Notes under the pieces: generated by a model
Told to the model about the DNA's origin: nothing
Seen by the model: the letters and a program-made list of their open reading frames with translations, nothing else
The model's database searches: none
Source: Sphingomonas echinoides ATCC 14820
Lineage (GTDB): Bacteria > Pseudomonadota > Alphaproteobacteria > Sphingomonadales > Sphingomonadaceae
Assembly (NCBI RefSeq): GCF_000241465.1
Contig: NZ_JH584235.1
Coordinates: forward strand, 418,305 to 482,304
Reading direction: 5' to 3'
Length of the DNA stretch: 64,000 bases
In this document: positions 45,020 to 55,700 of the stretch, piece by piece
Position numbering within the stretch: the first letter of the stretch is position 1
Layout of the letters: every line of letters starts with the position of its first letter
Translations under genes and position numbers: made by a program

Positions 45020-47755
45020 TCACACCGCGCCGTGGCAATGCTTGTACTTCCGGCCCGAACCGCACGGGCACGGGGCATTGCGGCTGACCTTGCCTTCCCA
45101 TTCCGAGGGATCCTGCCCAAAATCGCTGCCATCGGGCAGTGGGATCGAGAGCGGTGCCAGGCGGGTGGTGATGTGGCCGCTGGTGCCGCCATCCTGGTCC
45201 ATCGTGTCGTCCTCGCCCGTGAACGGGTCGAAATGCGAGGTGATGAAATCGGGCAGCGTCGGCAATTGCGGCGCTTCCTGGATCTGGAATTGCGCAAAGG
45301 CGATCGTGCGCGTCACATCCTCGCGAATGTTGGCGAGCATCCGCTCGAACAGCGAGAAGGCCTCCTGCTTATATTCGTTGATCGGCGTCTTCTGCGCATA
45401 AGCGCGCAAGTGGACGACCTGCCGCAACGCATCCAGCGTCGACAGATGCTCCTTCCAGTGATGGTCGAGATTCTGCAGCAGGATCGACTTCTCGACCCGC
45501 ACCCAGGTTTCCGGATCGAGCGAGGCGGCTTTCTCCGCAATCGCCTCGTCGGCCATCGTCTGCACGCGGCTTTCGATGATCTCGGGGTCGATCGCTTCCT
45601 CTTCCAGCCACGCCTCGATCTGCGGTTCGAGGTTGAGCGTCTCGGCCAGGGCGGCCTTCATGCCGACAATATCCCACTGCTCGGGATAGGTGCCCGGAGG
45701 GCAGGCACCGCCAACGATCGTGTTGACCGTTTCGGCGCGCATATCCGCGACCACGTCGCCCACCGTGTCGGCATCCATGATATCGGCGCGCTGCTCGTAA
45801 ATCACCTTGCGCTGATCGTTCATCACGTCGTCATATTCGACGACTTGCTTGCGGATGTCGTAGTTGCGCGCCTCGACCTTCTTCTGCGCGGTTTCGATCG
45901 CCTTGGACAGCCATTTGCTGCCGATCGCTTCGCCATCGCCGATGTTGGAGCGCATCATCTTCGCGAACAGCGTGTCCGGCCCGAAGATGCGCAGCAGATC
46001 GTCGTCGAGGCTCAAATAGAAGCGGCTGAGGCCGGGGTCACCCTGGCGGCCCGAGCGACCACGCAGCTGGTTATCGATACGGCGGCTCTCATGCCGCTCG
46101 GTGCCGAGCACGAACAGCCCGCCCGCCGCCAGCACATTGGCCTTTTCATTCTCGATCTCGGCCTTGATCCGCTCGATCGCGGCATCGCGCTCGGGGCCTT
46201 CCTCTAGATCTGTCAGCTCGTCATTGATGCGGAATTCGAGATTGCCGCCCAGCTGAATGTCGGTGCCGCGCCCGGCCATGTTGGTCGCGATGGTGACCGC
46301 GCTCTTGCGGCCGGCCTGCGCGACGATATGCGCTTCCTGCTCATGGAAGCGCGCGTTGAGCACCTTATGCGCGACGCCTTCCTGGACCAGAAAGTCGCTC
46401 AGCAATTCCGACTTTTCGATCGACACCGTGCCAACCAGCACCGGCTGGCCGAGATCGGCGTGATGCTTGATCTTCTTGGCAATTGCGCGGAACTTGTCGG
46501 CGGTGTCCTTGTAGAATTCGTCTTCCTCGTCGATCCGCTTGACCGGCACGTTGGTCGGGATGGTGACGACGTTCATCTTGTAAATGTCGTAGAATTCCGC
46601 CGCCTCGGTCGCTGCCGTGCCGGTCATACCGGCGAGCTTGGGGTACATGCGGAAATAGTTCTGGAAGGTGATCGACGCCATCGTCTGGTTCTCGGGCTCG
46701 ATCTCGACGCCTTCCTTGGCCTCGATCGCCTGATGCAGACCGTCCGACCAGCGGCGGCCATCCATCATACGGCCGGTGAATTCGTCGATGATGACGACCT
46801 TGCCGTCCTTGACGATATAATCGGTGTCGGCCTTGAACATCATGTTCGCGCGCAGCGCCTGGTTGGTGTGGTGCACCACCTGCGTGTTCTCGAAATCATA
46901 GAGGTTCGCGCCCTCGAGCAACCCGGCATCCTCGAGCATGCGCTCGACCTTCTCGGTGCCGTCCTCGGTCAGGATGATCGACTTCTGCTTTTCGTCTTTC
47001 TCATAATCCTCGGGCGCGAGCTGCTTCACGACCAGATCGACCGAGCGATACAGGTCAGACTTGTCGTCGGTCGGGCCGGAGATGATCAGCGGGGTACGCG
47101 CTTCGTCGATCAGCACCGAATCGACTTCGTCAACGATCGCCATCGCGAATGGGCGCTGCACCATCGATTCGCGATCATACTTCATATTGTCGCGCAGATA
47201 GTCGAAGCCGAACTCGTTATTGGTGCCGTAGGTGATGTCGGCGGCATAGGCCTGGCGGCGTTGTTCATCGGACAAGTTCGGCACGATTACGCCCACCGTC
47301 ATGCCGAGGAAATTATAGACCTGTGCCATCCAGCCGGCGTCGCGCGCCGCCAGATAATCGTTGACGGTGATGACATGCACGCCCTTGCCGGGCAGCGCGT
47401 TGAGATAGGTGGCGAGCGTCGCGACGAGCGTCTTGCCCTCGCCCGTGCGCATCTCGGCGATTTCGCCACGGTGGAGCACGATGCCGCCGATCATCTGCAC
47501 ATCATAATGGCGCTGGCCGAGCGCGCGCTTGGCCGCTTCACGCACGGTGGCGAAGGCCTCGGGCAGCAAATCGTCGAGCTTCTCGCCCGCCGCGAGGCGT
47601 TCGCGGAATTTGGCGGTCTGGCCCGACAATTGTTCGTCCGACATGGCGGAGATAGCGGGTTCGAAGCCGTTGATCTTGGCGACGATCGCGCCGAGCGATT
47701 TGACGTACCGGTCGTTGGACGATCCGAACAGGGATTTGGCAAGGCCGCCGAGCAT
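45020..47755 (-). CDS. secA: Protein translocase ATPase SecA
   Basis: A 911-residue SecA driving Sec export. Walker A is [12 protein letters not shown], the DEAD-type box includes [17 protein letters not shown], and the C-terminus carries the zinc/SecB-binding motif [13 protein letters not shown]. Length is standard. ATG 47755 ([17 protein letters not shown]) follows AGGA; a longer in-frame reading to 47836 is unlikely. Several exported proteins in the window would be its clients. The downstream end is set by the terminator at 44948. Confidence 0.97.
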   Translation of the reverse strand: MLGGLAKSLFGSSNDRYVKSLGAIVAKINGFEPAISAMSDEQLSGQTAKFRERLAAGEKLDDLLPEAFATVREAAKRALGQRHYDVQMIGGIVLHRGEIAEMRTGEGKTLVATLATYLNALPGKGVHVITVNDYLAARDAGWMAQVYNFLGMTVGVIVPNLSDEQRRQAYAADITYGTNNEFGFDYLRDNMKYDRESMVQRPFAMAIVDEVDSVLIDEARTPLIISGPTDDKSDLYRSVDLVVKQLAPEDYEKDEKQKSIILTEDGTEKVERMLEDAGLLEGANLYDFENTQVVHHTNQALRANMMFKADTDYIVKDGKVVIIDEFTGRMMDGRRWSDGLHQAIEAKEGVEIEPENQTMASITFQNYFRMYPKLAGMTGTAATEAAEFYDIYKMNVVTIPTNVPVKRIDEEDEFYKDTADKFRAIAKKIKHHADLGQPVLVGTVSIEKSELLSDFLVQEGVAHKVLNARFHEQEAHIVAQAGRKSAVTIATNMAGRGTDIQLGGNLEFRINDELTDLEEGPERDAAIERIKAEIENEKANVLAAGGLFVLGTERHESRRIDNQLRGRSGRQGDPGLSRFYLSLDDDLLRIFGPDTLFAKMMRSNIGDGEAIGSKWLSKAIETAQKKVEARNYDIRKQVVEYDDVMNDQRKVIYEQRADIMDADTVGDVVADMRAETVNTIVGGACPPGTYPEQWDIVGMKAALAETLNLEPQIEAWLEEEAIDPEIIESRVQTMADEAIAEKAASLDPETWVRVEKSILLQNLDHHWKEHLSTLDALRQVVHLRAYAQKTPINEYKQEAFSLFERMLANIREDVTRTIAFAQFQIQEAPQLPTLPDFITSHFDPFTGEDDTMDQDGGTSGHITTRLAPLSIPLPDGSDFGQDPSEWEGKVSRNAPCPCGSGRKYKHCHGAV

Positions 47756-47857
47756 GGAGAATTCCTGATAAGAAACGCATCTGCCGCAGGGTGCGCGGCG
47801 ACGCTGAAGGTCGATGGAAAAATCGGTTCCGCACACGCGGCGGACCGCGTCCGAACG

Positions 47858-48112
47858 CTATTCGCGACGCCGCGTTGCGTAGAGCGGGCTTGCAGGTGCC
47901 AGCGCAAACCCCGCCAGATCGGGCGCACGACACAGCGCCACCAGCGCCGTCATCACATTGGCCGGACGCAAGACGCTGGAGCGCGTCGGCGCGACTCGCA
48001 CCGCTGCCTGCACCACCGCCGCCGCCTGATGCAGTTGCACCCCAGGCACGCGCGTCCCCGTCGCCCCGGTCAGGGCGCTGAGCAAAGCGGAGAGGATCAG
48101 CAGCAGTTCCAA
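47858..48112 (-). CDS. Possible small exported/membrane protein (84 residues)
   Basis: An 84-residue frame beginning with TTG at 48112: MELLLILSALLSALTGATGT and then an Ala/Val-rich region ending PLYATRRRE. The start resembles a signal sequence and the composition looks like protein rather than chance sequence. Against it: a TTG start with a poor ribosome site and no recognised family. It lies upstream of secA in the same direction. I report it as probable only. Confidence 0.45.
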   Translation of the reverse strand: MELLLILSALLSALTGATGTRVPGVQLHQAAAVVQAAVRVAPTRSSVLRPANVMTALVALCRAPDLAGFALAPASPLYATRRRE

Positions 48113-48308
48113 GGTCGCACGTCACCCGTCGGTGGAACGCAGCCGCTTAAGGCCATTTCCGCCGGGCGTCCAGCACCGCGCGCCAAAAGCCGAACGGTTG
48201 CAATACAGCGGCGAGCCCCCATTTCATTGTGCATCGCAGCATAAACTGCGGTACACTCCCTCATGAAAGAAACCGCGTCCCGCGTCATGGACCGGATAGA
48301 GACGTCGC

Positions 48309-49400
48309 ATGCCTGGTTTATCCGAAACGCTGTCCCGGCTCGCCGCCGCGCGCGCCAACGCCACCCAAATGCCGATCCCGGACTCGGACCGGTTGGCGGA
48401 CATTGCGAGCTTCGGCAGCGACCCCGGCAATTTGCGCGCACGCCATTATATTCCGGCCGGATTCAAGGCCGTGGCACCGCTGGTGGTGGTGTTGCACGGC
48501 TGCACGCAGAATGCGGCGGGTTACGATCACGGCTCGGGCTGGTCGGCGCTGGCTGACCGCCACGGCTTTGCCTTGCTCTATCCCGAACAGCGCCCGGCCA
48601 ATAACCCCAACCGCTGTTTCAACTGGTTCGCCGCCGACGATATCACGCGTGACCAGGGCGAGGCGCTGTCGATCCGTCAAATGATCGCGCACATGATTTC
48701 CGACTATCATATCGATCCAACGCGGGTGTTCGTGAACGGGCTGTCGGCCGGTGGCGCGATGACGATGGTCATGCTGGCCACCTATCCCGAGCTGTTTGCC
48801 GGTGGCGCGGTCATCGCTGGCCTCCCTTATGGTACGGCCACTTCGGTTGGTGCGGCGTTGCAGCGGATGCGCGGCAGCGGCCTGCCCGACGCCCCCGCCC
48901 TCGCCGAACTGGTGCGCGACGCCGCCCCGACCCCGCTGCGCTGGCCGCGTCTTTCGGTATGGCATGGCACCAGCGACCAGACCGTCGCGCCCGACAATAT
49001 GGAAGCGATCATCGCGCAATGGGCGGCGCTTCAGGGCCTCTCCGTCGAGGCCGCCCAACACGACCGGGTGGATCAGCAGGCGCGTCGGCGCTGGATCGGG
49101 CCGCGCGGAACGGTGCAGATCGAAGCCTATAGCATCGCCGGGCTCGGCCATGGCACGCCGATCGATCCGGTCGGCGACGGAGCCTGCGGCACGGCGATGC
49201 CGTTCATGCTTCCGGCGGAAATCTGTTCCACCCGCCACATCGCGGGATCCTGGGGTATAGCCGACACCGCCCGCGCCAAAGCCGGCCCGCGCCGGGCCGC
49301 GCCGCCCCCGCCACCGCGCGCAACCGCCCGCCCGGTCGCGCAGGGTGGTGTCGCGAAAGTGATCAGCGACGCCTTGCGCGCGGCCGGTCTGATGCGCTGA
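48309..49400 (+). CDS. PHB-depolymerase-family esterase
   Basis: A 363-residue alpha/beta hydrolase of the extracellular PHB depolymerase/feruloyl esterase family. The oxyanion region PLVVVLHGCTQNAAGYDHGSGW, lipase-type box GLSAGG with Ser146, and a late GLGHGTPID with the likely catalytic His are present. The C-terminus is Pro/Ala/Arg-rich (PRRAAPPPPPRATARP). No clear signal peptide, so it may act inside the cell or leave by another route. Substrate (PHB, polyester or aryl ester) cannot be decided. Confidence 0.88.
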   Translation: MPGLSETLSRLAAARANATQMPIPDSDRLADIASFGSDPGNLRARHYIPAGFKAVAPLVVVLHGCTQNAAGYDHGSGWSALADRHGFALLYPEQRPANNPNRCFNWFAADDITRDQGEALSIRQMIAHMISDYHIDPTRVFVNGLSAGGAMTMVMLATYPELFAGGAVIAGLPYGTATSVGAALQRMRGSGLPDAPALAELVRDAAPTPLRWPRLSVWHGTSDQTVAPDNMEAIIAQWAALQGLSVEAAQHDRVDQQARRRWIGPRGTVQIEAYSIAGLGHGTPIDPVGDGACGTAMPFMLPAEICSTRHIAGSWGIADTARAKAGPRRAAPPPPPRATARPVAQGGVAKVISDALRAAGLMR

Positions 49401-49443
49401 TTCGGCAGCTTGTGTCGCCCGTGCTGCGGGGTATGACGGCGGC

Positions 49444-50664
49444 ATGACCCGCTCCCCGCTCGCTCGCCCGTTCCCCAACCTGCCGTCGATTGCCGGGGTC
49501 ACGTCGCACGTCGCCCGCGCGCACTATAAGACGTGGGATCGCTGCGACCTGACCTTCATCACGCTCGATCCCGGCACCGTGGTCGCGGGCGTGCTGACCC
49601 AGAGCAAATGCCCCTCGCCCGAAGTCGAATGGTGCCGCGCCGCGCTCCAGCTCGGCCAGGCGCGCGCGGTGGTGGTCAATGCCGGCAACGCCAACGCCTT
49701 TACCGGCCAGCGCGGCCGCGCCGCCGTCGAGGCGATCGCCGCCCGCGCCGCCGGGCATCTCGGTTGCCAACCCTCCGATATCTTCGTCGCCTCGACCGGG
49801 GTGATCGGCGTGCCGCTGCCGATCGACAAGGCCGAGGCCGGGCTAGACGCCGCCTTTGCCGCCGCCCCCTGCACTTGGGCAGACGCCGCCAACACCATCG
49901 GCACCACCGATACCTTCGCCAAAGGGGCCGTCACCACCGCCGTGGTCGATGGCCGCACCGTCACGCTGGTCGGCATCATCAAGGGTTCGGGCATGATCGC
50001 GCCCGACATGGCGACGATGCTCGGCTTCCTGTTCACCGATGCCGCCGTCTCCCCCGCTTTCCTGCAACGCGCGCTCAGCGACGCCAACCGCGCCAGCTTC
50101 TCGTGCATCACCGTCGACAGCGACACCTCGACCAGCGACAGCGTGCTCGCCTTTGCGACCGGCACGGCGGGCAATGCGCCGCTGACCAGCGACGAAGACG
50201 CCGGGGCCGACGCCTTCCGCGCCGCGCTCGCCGATCTCTGCCTGCAACTCGCGCATCTCGTGGTGCGTGACGGCGAAGGCGCGTCCAAGTTCATCGAAAT
50301 CGCCGTCACCGGTGCCGAGAGCGACGCCAGCGCCCACAAGGTCGCGCTCAGCATAGCCAATTCGCCCCTGGTGAAAACCGCGATCGCGGGCGAGGACGCC
50401 AATTGGGGCCGCGTGGTGATGGCGGTCGGCAAGGCCGGCGAACCCGCCGAGCGCGACTTGCTCAGCATCCGCTTCGGCGACACCCAAGTCGCCACCGGTG
50501 GCCTTGCCGTCACCGGCTATGACGAAGCCCCGGTCGCCGCGCATTTGAAGGGACAGGAGATCGAGATTGGCGTCGATCTCGGCCTGGGCGAAGGCAAGGC
50601 GACGGTTTGGACCTGCGACCTCACCCACGGCTACATCTCGATCAACGCCGATTACCGGAGCTGA
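49444..50664 (+). CDS. argJ: Bifunctional ornithine/glutamate N-acetyltransferase ArgJ
   Basis: A 406-residue ArgJ that recycles the acetyl group between N-acetylornithine and glutamate in arginine synthesis. The precursor self-cleaves before Thr191 in KGSGMIAPDMATMLGF, giving alpha and beta chains. The N-terminal VVVNAGNANAFTGQRG and C-terminal TCDLTHGYISINADY blocks are typical. Start ATG 49444. The GST gene follows after 7 bases. Confidence 0.95.
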   Translation: MTRSPLARPFPNLPSIAGVTSHVARAHYKTWDRCDLTFITLDPGTVVAGVLTQSKCPSPEVEWCRAALQLGQARAVVVNAGNANAFTGQRGRAAVEAIAARAAGHLGCQPSDIFVASTGVIGVPLPIDKAEAGLDAAFAAAPCTWADAANTIGTTDTFAKGAVTTAVVDGRTVTLVGIIKGSGMIAPDMATMLGFLFTDAAVSPAFLQRALSDANRASFSCITVDSDTSTSDSVLAFATGTAGNAPLTSDEDAGADAFRAALADLCLQLAHLVVRDGEGASKFIEIAVTGAESDASAHKVALSIANSPLVKTAIAGEDANWGRVVMAVGKAGEPAERDLLSIRFGDTQVATGGLAVTGYDEAPVAAHLKGQEIEIGVDLGLGEGKATVWTCDLTHGYISINADYRS

Positions 50665-50671
50665 CCGTCCC

Positions 50672-51283
50672 ATGCTCACCCTCTGGGGCCGCCTCAATTC
50701 GCACAATGTGAAGAAGGTCGCGTGGTTCGCGGAAGAACTGGGGATTCCGTATGTCCGCCATGACGTTGGCGGGCAGTTCGGCATGAGCGAGGCCTATCTC
50801 GCGCTCAACCCGAACGCTCTGATCCCGACGATCGAAGACGACGGCTTCGTGCTGTGGGAATCGAACGCGATCCTGCGCTATCTGGCGGCGCGCCACGGCG
50901 GCGAACGTTGGTGGCCCGAAGACCCGGTGCAGCGCGCGCGGGCCGATCGCTGGACGGACTGGCAATTCGAATTTGCCGACGCGCAGCGCGGGGCCTTCCT
51001 CAATCTCGTACGCCGCCCCCTAGCGGAACGCGACCCCGCCGTGATCGCGGCGTCAGCGGCGGCCTGTGCCGCCAAGATGCAGATCCTCGACCACGCGCTG
51101 GCGCAGACGCCGTGGCTGTCGGGTACCGCGTTCGGCATGGGCGATATCCCGATGGGCACCTACGCCCATAGCTGGTTCACCCTCGACATCGCGCGCCCAT
51201 CGGTGCCGCATGTCGAGGCATGGTATGCCCGGCTGACCGAACGCTCAGGCTATGCCGCGCAGGTGATGATCCCGCTGACCTGA
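50672..51283 (+). CDS. Glutathione S-transferase family protein
   Basis: A 203-residue cytosolic GST. The N-terminal thioredoxin-like domain (MLTLWGRLNSHNVKKVAWFA) contains the cis-Pro region NALIPTIEDDG and the gamma-glutamyl contact LWESNAILRYLA; the helical C-domain follows (TPWLSGTAFGMGDIPMGTYA). Substrate unknown. It starts 7 bases after argJ and could be co-transcribed. A repeat-rich non-coding region follows. Confidence 0.9.
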   Translation: MLTLWGRLNSHNVKKVAWFAEELGIPYVRHDVGGQFGMSEAYLALNPNALIPTIEDDGFVLWESNAILRYLAARHGGERWWPEDPVQRARADRWTDWQFEFADAQRGAFLNLVRRPLAERDPAVIAASAAACAAKMQILDHALAQTPWLSGTAFGMGDIPMGTYAHSWFTLDIARPSVPHVEAWYARLTERSGYAAQVMIPLT

Positions 51284-51337
51284 TCGGTGGCGGTGGCGCT
51301 GTACGCCTCGGAAAATCGCAGCCCCGTGCCGCCGCAG

Positions 51338-51438
51338 GCCAACCCACCCCCAACCCCTCCCTTTCAGGGAGGGGAGGTAGAAGGGAAAGGCCGCGTCTCC
51401 CCTCCCTTTCAGGGAGGGGCCGGGGGTGGGTCGCTCTC
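51338..51438. repeat. Palindromic element of the mfd-insert family
   Basis: Units AACCCACCCCCAACCCCTCC-CTTTCAGGGAGGGG and CTCCCCTCCC-TTTCAGGGAGGGGCC with GGGGGTGGGTCGCTCT repeat those inside mfd, but the two units are in the opposite order, so the ACCCACCCCC and GGGGGTGGGT arms are outermost. Confidence 0.85.
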
Positions 51439-51475
51439 CGCATCGTGAAACGGCACGGCAACGCGGAACGCCAAA

Positions 51476-51612
51476 TCCCTCTCCCCTCGGGAGAGGGAGG
51501 GAGCGGCAAAGCCGCGGAAGGGTGAGGGTGATCCAACGGATGATGCCCATCACCCTCACCCTTCCCACCGCTTACGCGGCGGGCCCCTTCCCTCTCCCGC
51601 TGGGAGAGGGAT
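51476..51612. repeat. Compound inverted repeat with CCCTCTCCC/GGGAGAGGG ends
   Basis: Outer CCCTCTCCC hairpins flank an inner perfect pair AGGGTGAGGGTGAT / ATCACCCTCACCCT around a short loop. The end unit is similar to the hairpins at 34107-34230. Confidence 0.82.
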
Positions 51613-51670
51613 AGCAGGCCATGAACTACTTGTATGTGAAGTACCACAATCGCCCAACTTTGGACGTTCG

Positions 51671-52234
51671 TCAGCTGATTTCGACCATAAGCTCTTTCTC
51701 AAAGCGCCATAGGCCTTCGCTGTCTCTACGGTAATGTACCGCGTCAATTCCTCCGCCCAATGGTCCCCAATATCGTGAGACGTAAAACGTTGCGCGATCC
51801 CCGGCTTTCGTCAGTACCGGGGCCGAAATGGCCAAGACGGCAACGGGCCAATCGTCTCCTCTTGTAAGTTTTTCAATACGATCCTCGTCGTGTAAGATTT
51901 TTTCTGCGGATAACCAATTACGAATTTCGGGGCAACTTCGGACGACGCTGACCTCGCGCACATCGGCTTCGGCAAGCGCCCGCGCTATGTCAGGATCTCT
52001 TTTGAACTGAGGCTGTTGTTTGAGCAGCACCGCAATTTCATCTCTCGATGGCGCTAAATGTGTCGCACGAACGATGACGGCAATTGGGCGTCCAGCCTCA
52101 GTCTGAAATTTCTTGATGTACCCAAGGGCAATAGCGCAGGTCGGCTTAGATAGCGGATAGCGCTCATCAACGGCGGAACACCCCGAGAGAAGTACCGTAA
52201 GGCTACCATACCAAAAGAACTTCAGCTGGATCAT
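51671..52234 (-). CDS. Orphan lipoprotein, function unknown
   Basis: A 187-residue lipoprotein: signal MIQLKFFWYGSLTVLLSGC with Cys19, then a soluble domain I cannot classify (YPLSKPTCAIALGYIKKFQ; VVRSCPEIRNWLSAEKIL; VSRYWGPLGGGIDAVHYRR). Three further cysteines beyond Cys19 are not expected in number here. The DNA is visibly less GC-rich than the neighbours and the gene lies between repeats and the trxA/addAB operon, which suggests acquisition. No homologue recognised. Confidence 0.6.
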   Translation of the reverse strand: MIQLKFFWYGSLTVLLSGCSAVDERYPLSKPTCAIALGYIKKFQTEAGRPIAVIVRATHLAPSRDEIAVLLKQQPQFKRDPDIARALAEADVREVSVVRSCPEIRNWLSAEKILHDEDRIEKLTRGDDWPVAVLAISAPVLTKAGDRATFYVSRYWGPLGGGIDAVHYRRDSEGLWRFEKELMVEIS

Positions 52235-52371
52235 AAGGCGAGGATCAGCGAATTTGAACGTTTATGCAATGGCAGGTATCCACCACTTTCCACCCGTCCG
52301 AACCACCCGCGCTTCATGCCGCGCAAGGGATGAGCTCCCTCACCCACCCCACGCGGCACCACAAGGCAACC

Positions 52372-52695
52372 TCAGCCCAACGCACCTTCCAGCCACGCCT
52401 TCAACCGACCCTTGGGCTCAGCCCCCACCTTGGTCGCGGCGGGAACGCCGTCCTTGAACAGGATCATCGTCGGAATGCCGCGCACGCCATATTTGCCCGG
52501 CGCGTCGGGGTTTTCATCGATGTTGAGCTTGGCGATCGTCACTTGCTCGCCCAGTTCTTCCGAAATCTCTTCGAGGCTCGGCCCGATCATCTTGCACGGG
52601 CCGCACCATTCCGCCCAGAAATCGACCAGCACCGGGCCGCTCGCATTGGTGACGTCGGCGGCCCAGCTGGCGTCGGTGATCTTCTTGGTAGCCAT
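52372..52695 (-). CDS. trxA: Thioredoxin
   Basis: A 107-residue thioredoxin with the WCGPCK active site, the [12 protein letters not shown] context and cis-Pro in [11 protein letters not shown]. It reduces disulfides for ribonucleotide reductase and others. AGGAGAT upstream and family length fix ATG 52695. It is the last gene of the divL-to-trxA minus-strand run, 64 bases after addA. Confidence 0.96.
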   Translation of the reverse strand: MATKKITDASWAADVTNASGPVLVDFWAEWCGPCKMIGPSLEEISEELGEQVTIAKLNIDENPDAPGKYGVRGIPTMILFKDGVPAATKVGAEPKGRLKAWLEGALG

Positions 52696-52759
52696 GGTAA
52701 ATCTCCTGATGTTGCTGCGAAGGTAGGGTGTCGGGCGCGTCCACTCAAGCGGGTGCGTG

Positions 52760-55700
52760 CTAGCTTTGCTCTGCGGCGGCAAAGCCCGGCTTGTGCGCGC
52801 CCAAGAGCGGCGCTGGCAGCACGTGCAGGACCGGCCCACTGGTGTAGAGCAAGGCCGCTTCAACCCGCCGCCCGGGGAAAATCACCGCCAGCGCAGCGAC
52901 ATACGCCGCCATCTGGCGCAGATGATAGGGCGGGATCGCGTCGGGCGTGGCGGGCACGCTGCGCCCGGTTTTGAAATCGACCACACGCACTAGATCGGGC
53001 GTGACCAGCAGCCGGTCGACCGTCCCCGACACCACAAAGCCATCGGGCAGCACCGCCGCGATCGGTGCCTCGGCCAGCGCCGCTGGCCCGAACAGCCCTG
53101 CCAGATCGGAATCGCCCAGCACCGCCAGCACCGGCGCGGCAATGTCCGCGCGTGCAGCGGCTTCTGTCACTGCCCCGGCAGTCGCCAGCCAGCGCTCGGC
53201 CGCCGTCGCGCGCGCGTCGGGCGCAACCGTCGGCAAGCGTTCGAACAGCGCATGGATCAGCCGTCCACGCTCGGCGGCCGCGCGCATCGCCGGGGTCGGC
53301 GGCGCGTCGGCCACCGCGTCATCGCCCAGCGATGATGGCGCCAGCGGACGCGGCGGTCGTGCCTCGACCGGTGCCGCGCGGCGTGCCCAATCGGGCACCG
53401 GCTCGGCAACCAACGCCGCCCGCGCCGCTTTGCGGTCTGGCGCGACCGGTTTTTGCGGCACGCGCCCTGTGAAGCTGCGCTCCTCGCTTTCCGGCACCTC
53501 CAGCGCGGCCATCGCGCGCGCAGCGGCGGCGTACCAGCTTTGCGCGGGGGCCTCGCCTTGCGCACGCGGGCCGACCGACCCGGCGATGACCAGCCGTTCC
53601 TCGGCGCGCGTCGCCGCGACGTAGAACAGCCGCCAATGTTCCTCGAGATCGCGCGCGGCGGTCTCCTCGACCAGCGCCGCCAGCGGCCCGGTCGCCTCGC
53701 CCTTGCGCGGGCGGATCACCGGCAGTTCCGCCGCCATGTCCCCCGCCCGCCATTTGAGCGTCGAGCGCGGCGAACGGGTCGGGTCGACGGCGGCATCGGC
53801 CAGGATCACCAGCGGGGCCTGCAACCCCTTGGCACCATGCGCGGTCATCACCCGCACCGCGTCGAGCGGGGCGGAAGGGTCGCGCTTGATCTCGACATCG
53901 CCGCGATCGAACCAGTCAAGAAAGCGCTGGAGCGAGGGCGTACCGAGCGCCTCGAAATCGAGCGCCGCGCTCAGCAATTCCTCGATCGGGTCGCGCGCTT
54001 CCTGCCCCAGCCGCCGCACGAGCTTGCGCCGCCCGCCAAGTGGCCCCGACAGCAATTCCTCCAGAAATTGATAGGGCGTGGCGATGTCGGCGCGATCGAG
54101 CATCGCGAAGAGCGGCGCGATCTCCGCGCGCGGCTCGGCGCGGGCAATGTGCCGCCACAGGCTGACCGCGCGCTTGGGCGCGGCGTGCATCAGCCGCTCC
54201 TGGCTCCAGCCGATCAGCGGCGACACCAACAGCGACGCCAGCGACAGATCGTCATCGGGTTGCAGCACGAAGCGGATCGCGGCGAGCAGATCCTGCACTG
54301 ACAGCGGCGCGTTCAACCGCAACCGATCGACCCCCGCCACCGGCACGCCCTCGGCATAGAGCCGCGCGACGATCAGCGAGGCGAGTTCGCCGCGCCGCTT
54401 GACCAGGATCATGATGTCCTCAGGGGCCAGCGTGCGCCCCTTGCTCTCCAGCATCAGCGTGCCGATCCAGCCCTTGATCGTCCGCGCGATCCTGCGGGCG
54501 AGTTCGCGGGTGGAATCGGAAATCCAGCTTTCCTCATCCTCCTCGCTGCCGCCCGCCACCACCAGCGGCCACAGCGTGACGGTGCCCGGCCCCGGCACTT
54601 CGCTCGCATGCACTTCACGGTCGGCGATAGCCCCCAGCCCCGGCTCGGGCAGCGTTTCGATGGCGGCGTCGACGAATTCGAGCACGGGTCGGGTCGATCG
54701 GAACGATTGCGTCAGCGACAGCCGGTGCCATGGCCGCGCGCGCATTGCGCCGGTCTGGCGGCGTTGCTCCTCATCAGCCGCCCATGCCTCGCGCGCCAGC
54801 GTGCCGATGCGCTGTTCGGCGGCGGCGAAATAGCGCGGGTCGGTGCCCTGGAAGCCGAAGATCGCTTGCTTGAAATCGCCGACGGTGAACAGCGTGCGCA
54901 GCCGCTCGCCATGGCTTCCCTCGCCCGCGAAGAATTCCTCGACCAGCGCGCGGATGATCGCCCATTGGTCGGGATTGGTATCCTGCGCCTCGTCGATCAG
55001 CACATGCTCGGTCGCCTGATCGAGCTTGTAGCGCACCCATTCGCCCATGCCGGGCTGGCCGAGCAACGCGATCGTCGCGCGGATCAGATCGTCGAAATCG
55101 ACCGCGCCGAGCCGCCGTTTCGCTTGGTCATAGGCCGCAGCATACTCCCGCCCAACCGACAGCGCCGCCGCGAGCAGATCGGCATAGGCCACGCGCTCGC
55201 GCAGGCCCAGCAAATGCGCGCACGCGTCGCCCACTTCGATCGCCAGATCGGCATAATCGGGGTCAGCGGCGAGCAGCTTGGCCGAATATTTGCGCGGCTC
55301 GCGCTTGGCGGTGAAGGGCACGCCGATCAAATCGCCCAGCATCCGCGCGCGCATCTCGGGTGCCGCCTCGATCCAGCATTCGGCGATGTCGGCGTGGTTG
55401 CCGCCCGTCGCCGTGCCCCACGCACGGTTCGCCGCCGCCAGCCGCGCGACCGCATCCACATCAAAGGCGCTGTCGCCACAGGCATCGGCGATTTCCGCCT
55501 CGATCTCGCCCAGCGGCAAATCAAGCGCGCGGCGGATGAACGGGCCGATACCCGCGCCCATCGGCAATTCCGCCATCGCAGCGGGGGCCCGCGCGCACGC
55601 CAGCAGGAACTTTTCGGCCTCGCCCTCGCCCAAGCGCAGGCTCAGCGCGCCGACGGCGGTGACGGTCGCATCGCGCCCCTCGGCCTCTGCCGTTACCAGC

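Larger units (their letters stand above)
51284..51670. other. 387-base repeat-rich intergenic region
   Basis: No gene. Two compound palindromic elements fill most of it (51338-51438 and 51476-51612), related in type to those around and inside mfd. The rest is unremarkable. Confidence 0.8.

Noticed and set aside
46328..48244. 638-codon plus-strand open frame opposite secA
   Set aside because: Mirror of the secA coding sequence; its residues follow secA codon bias and match no protein family.
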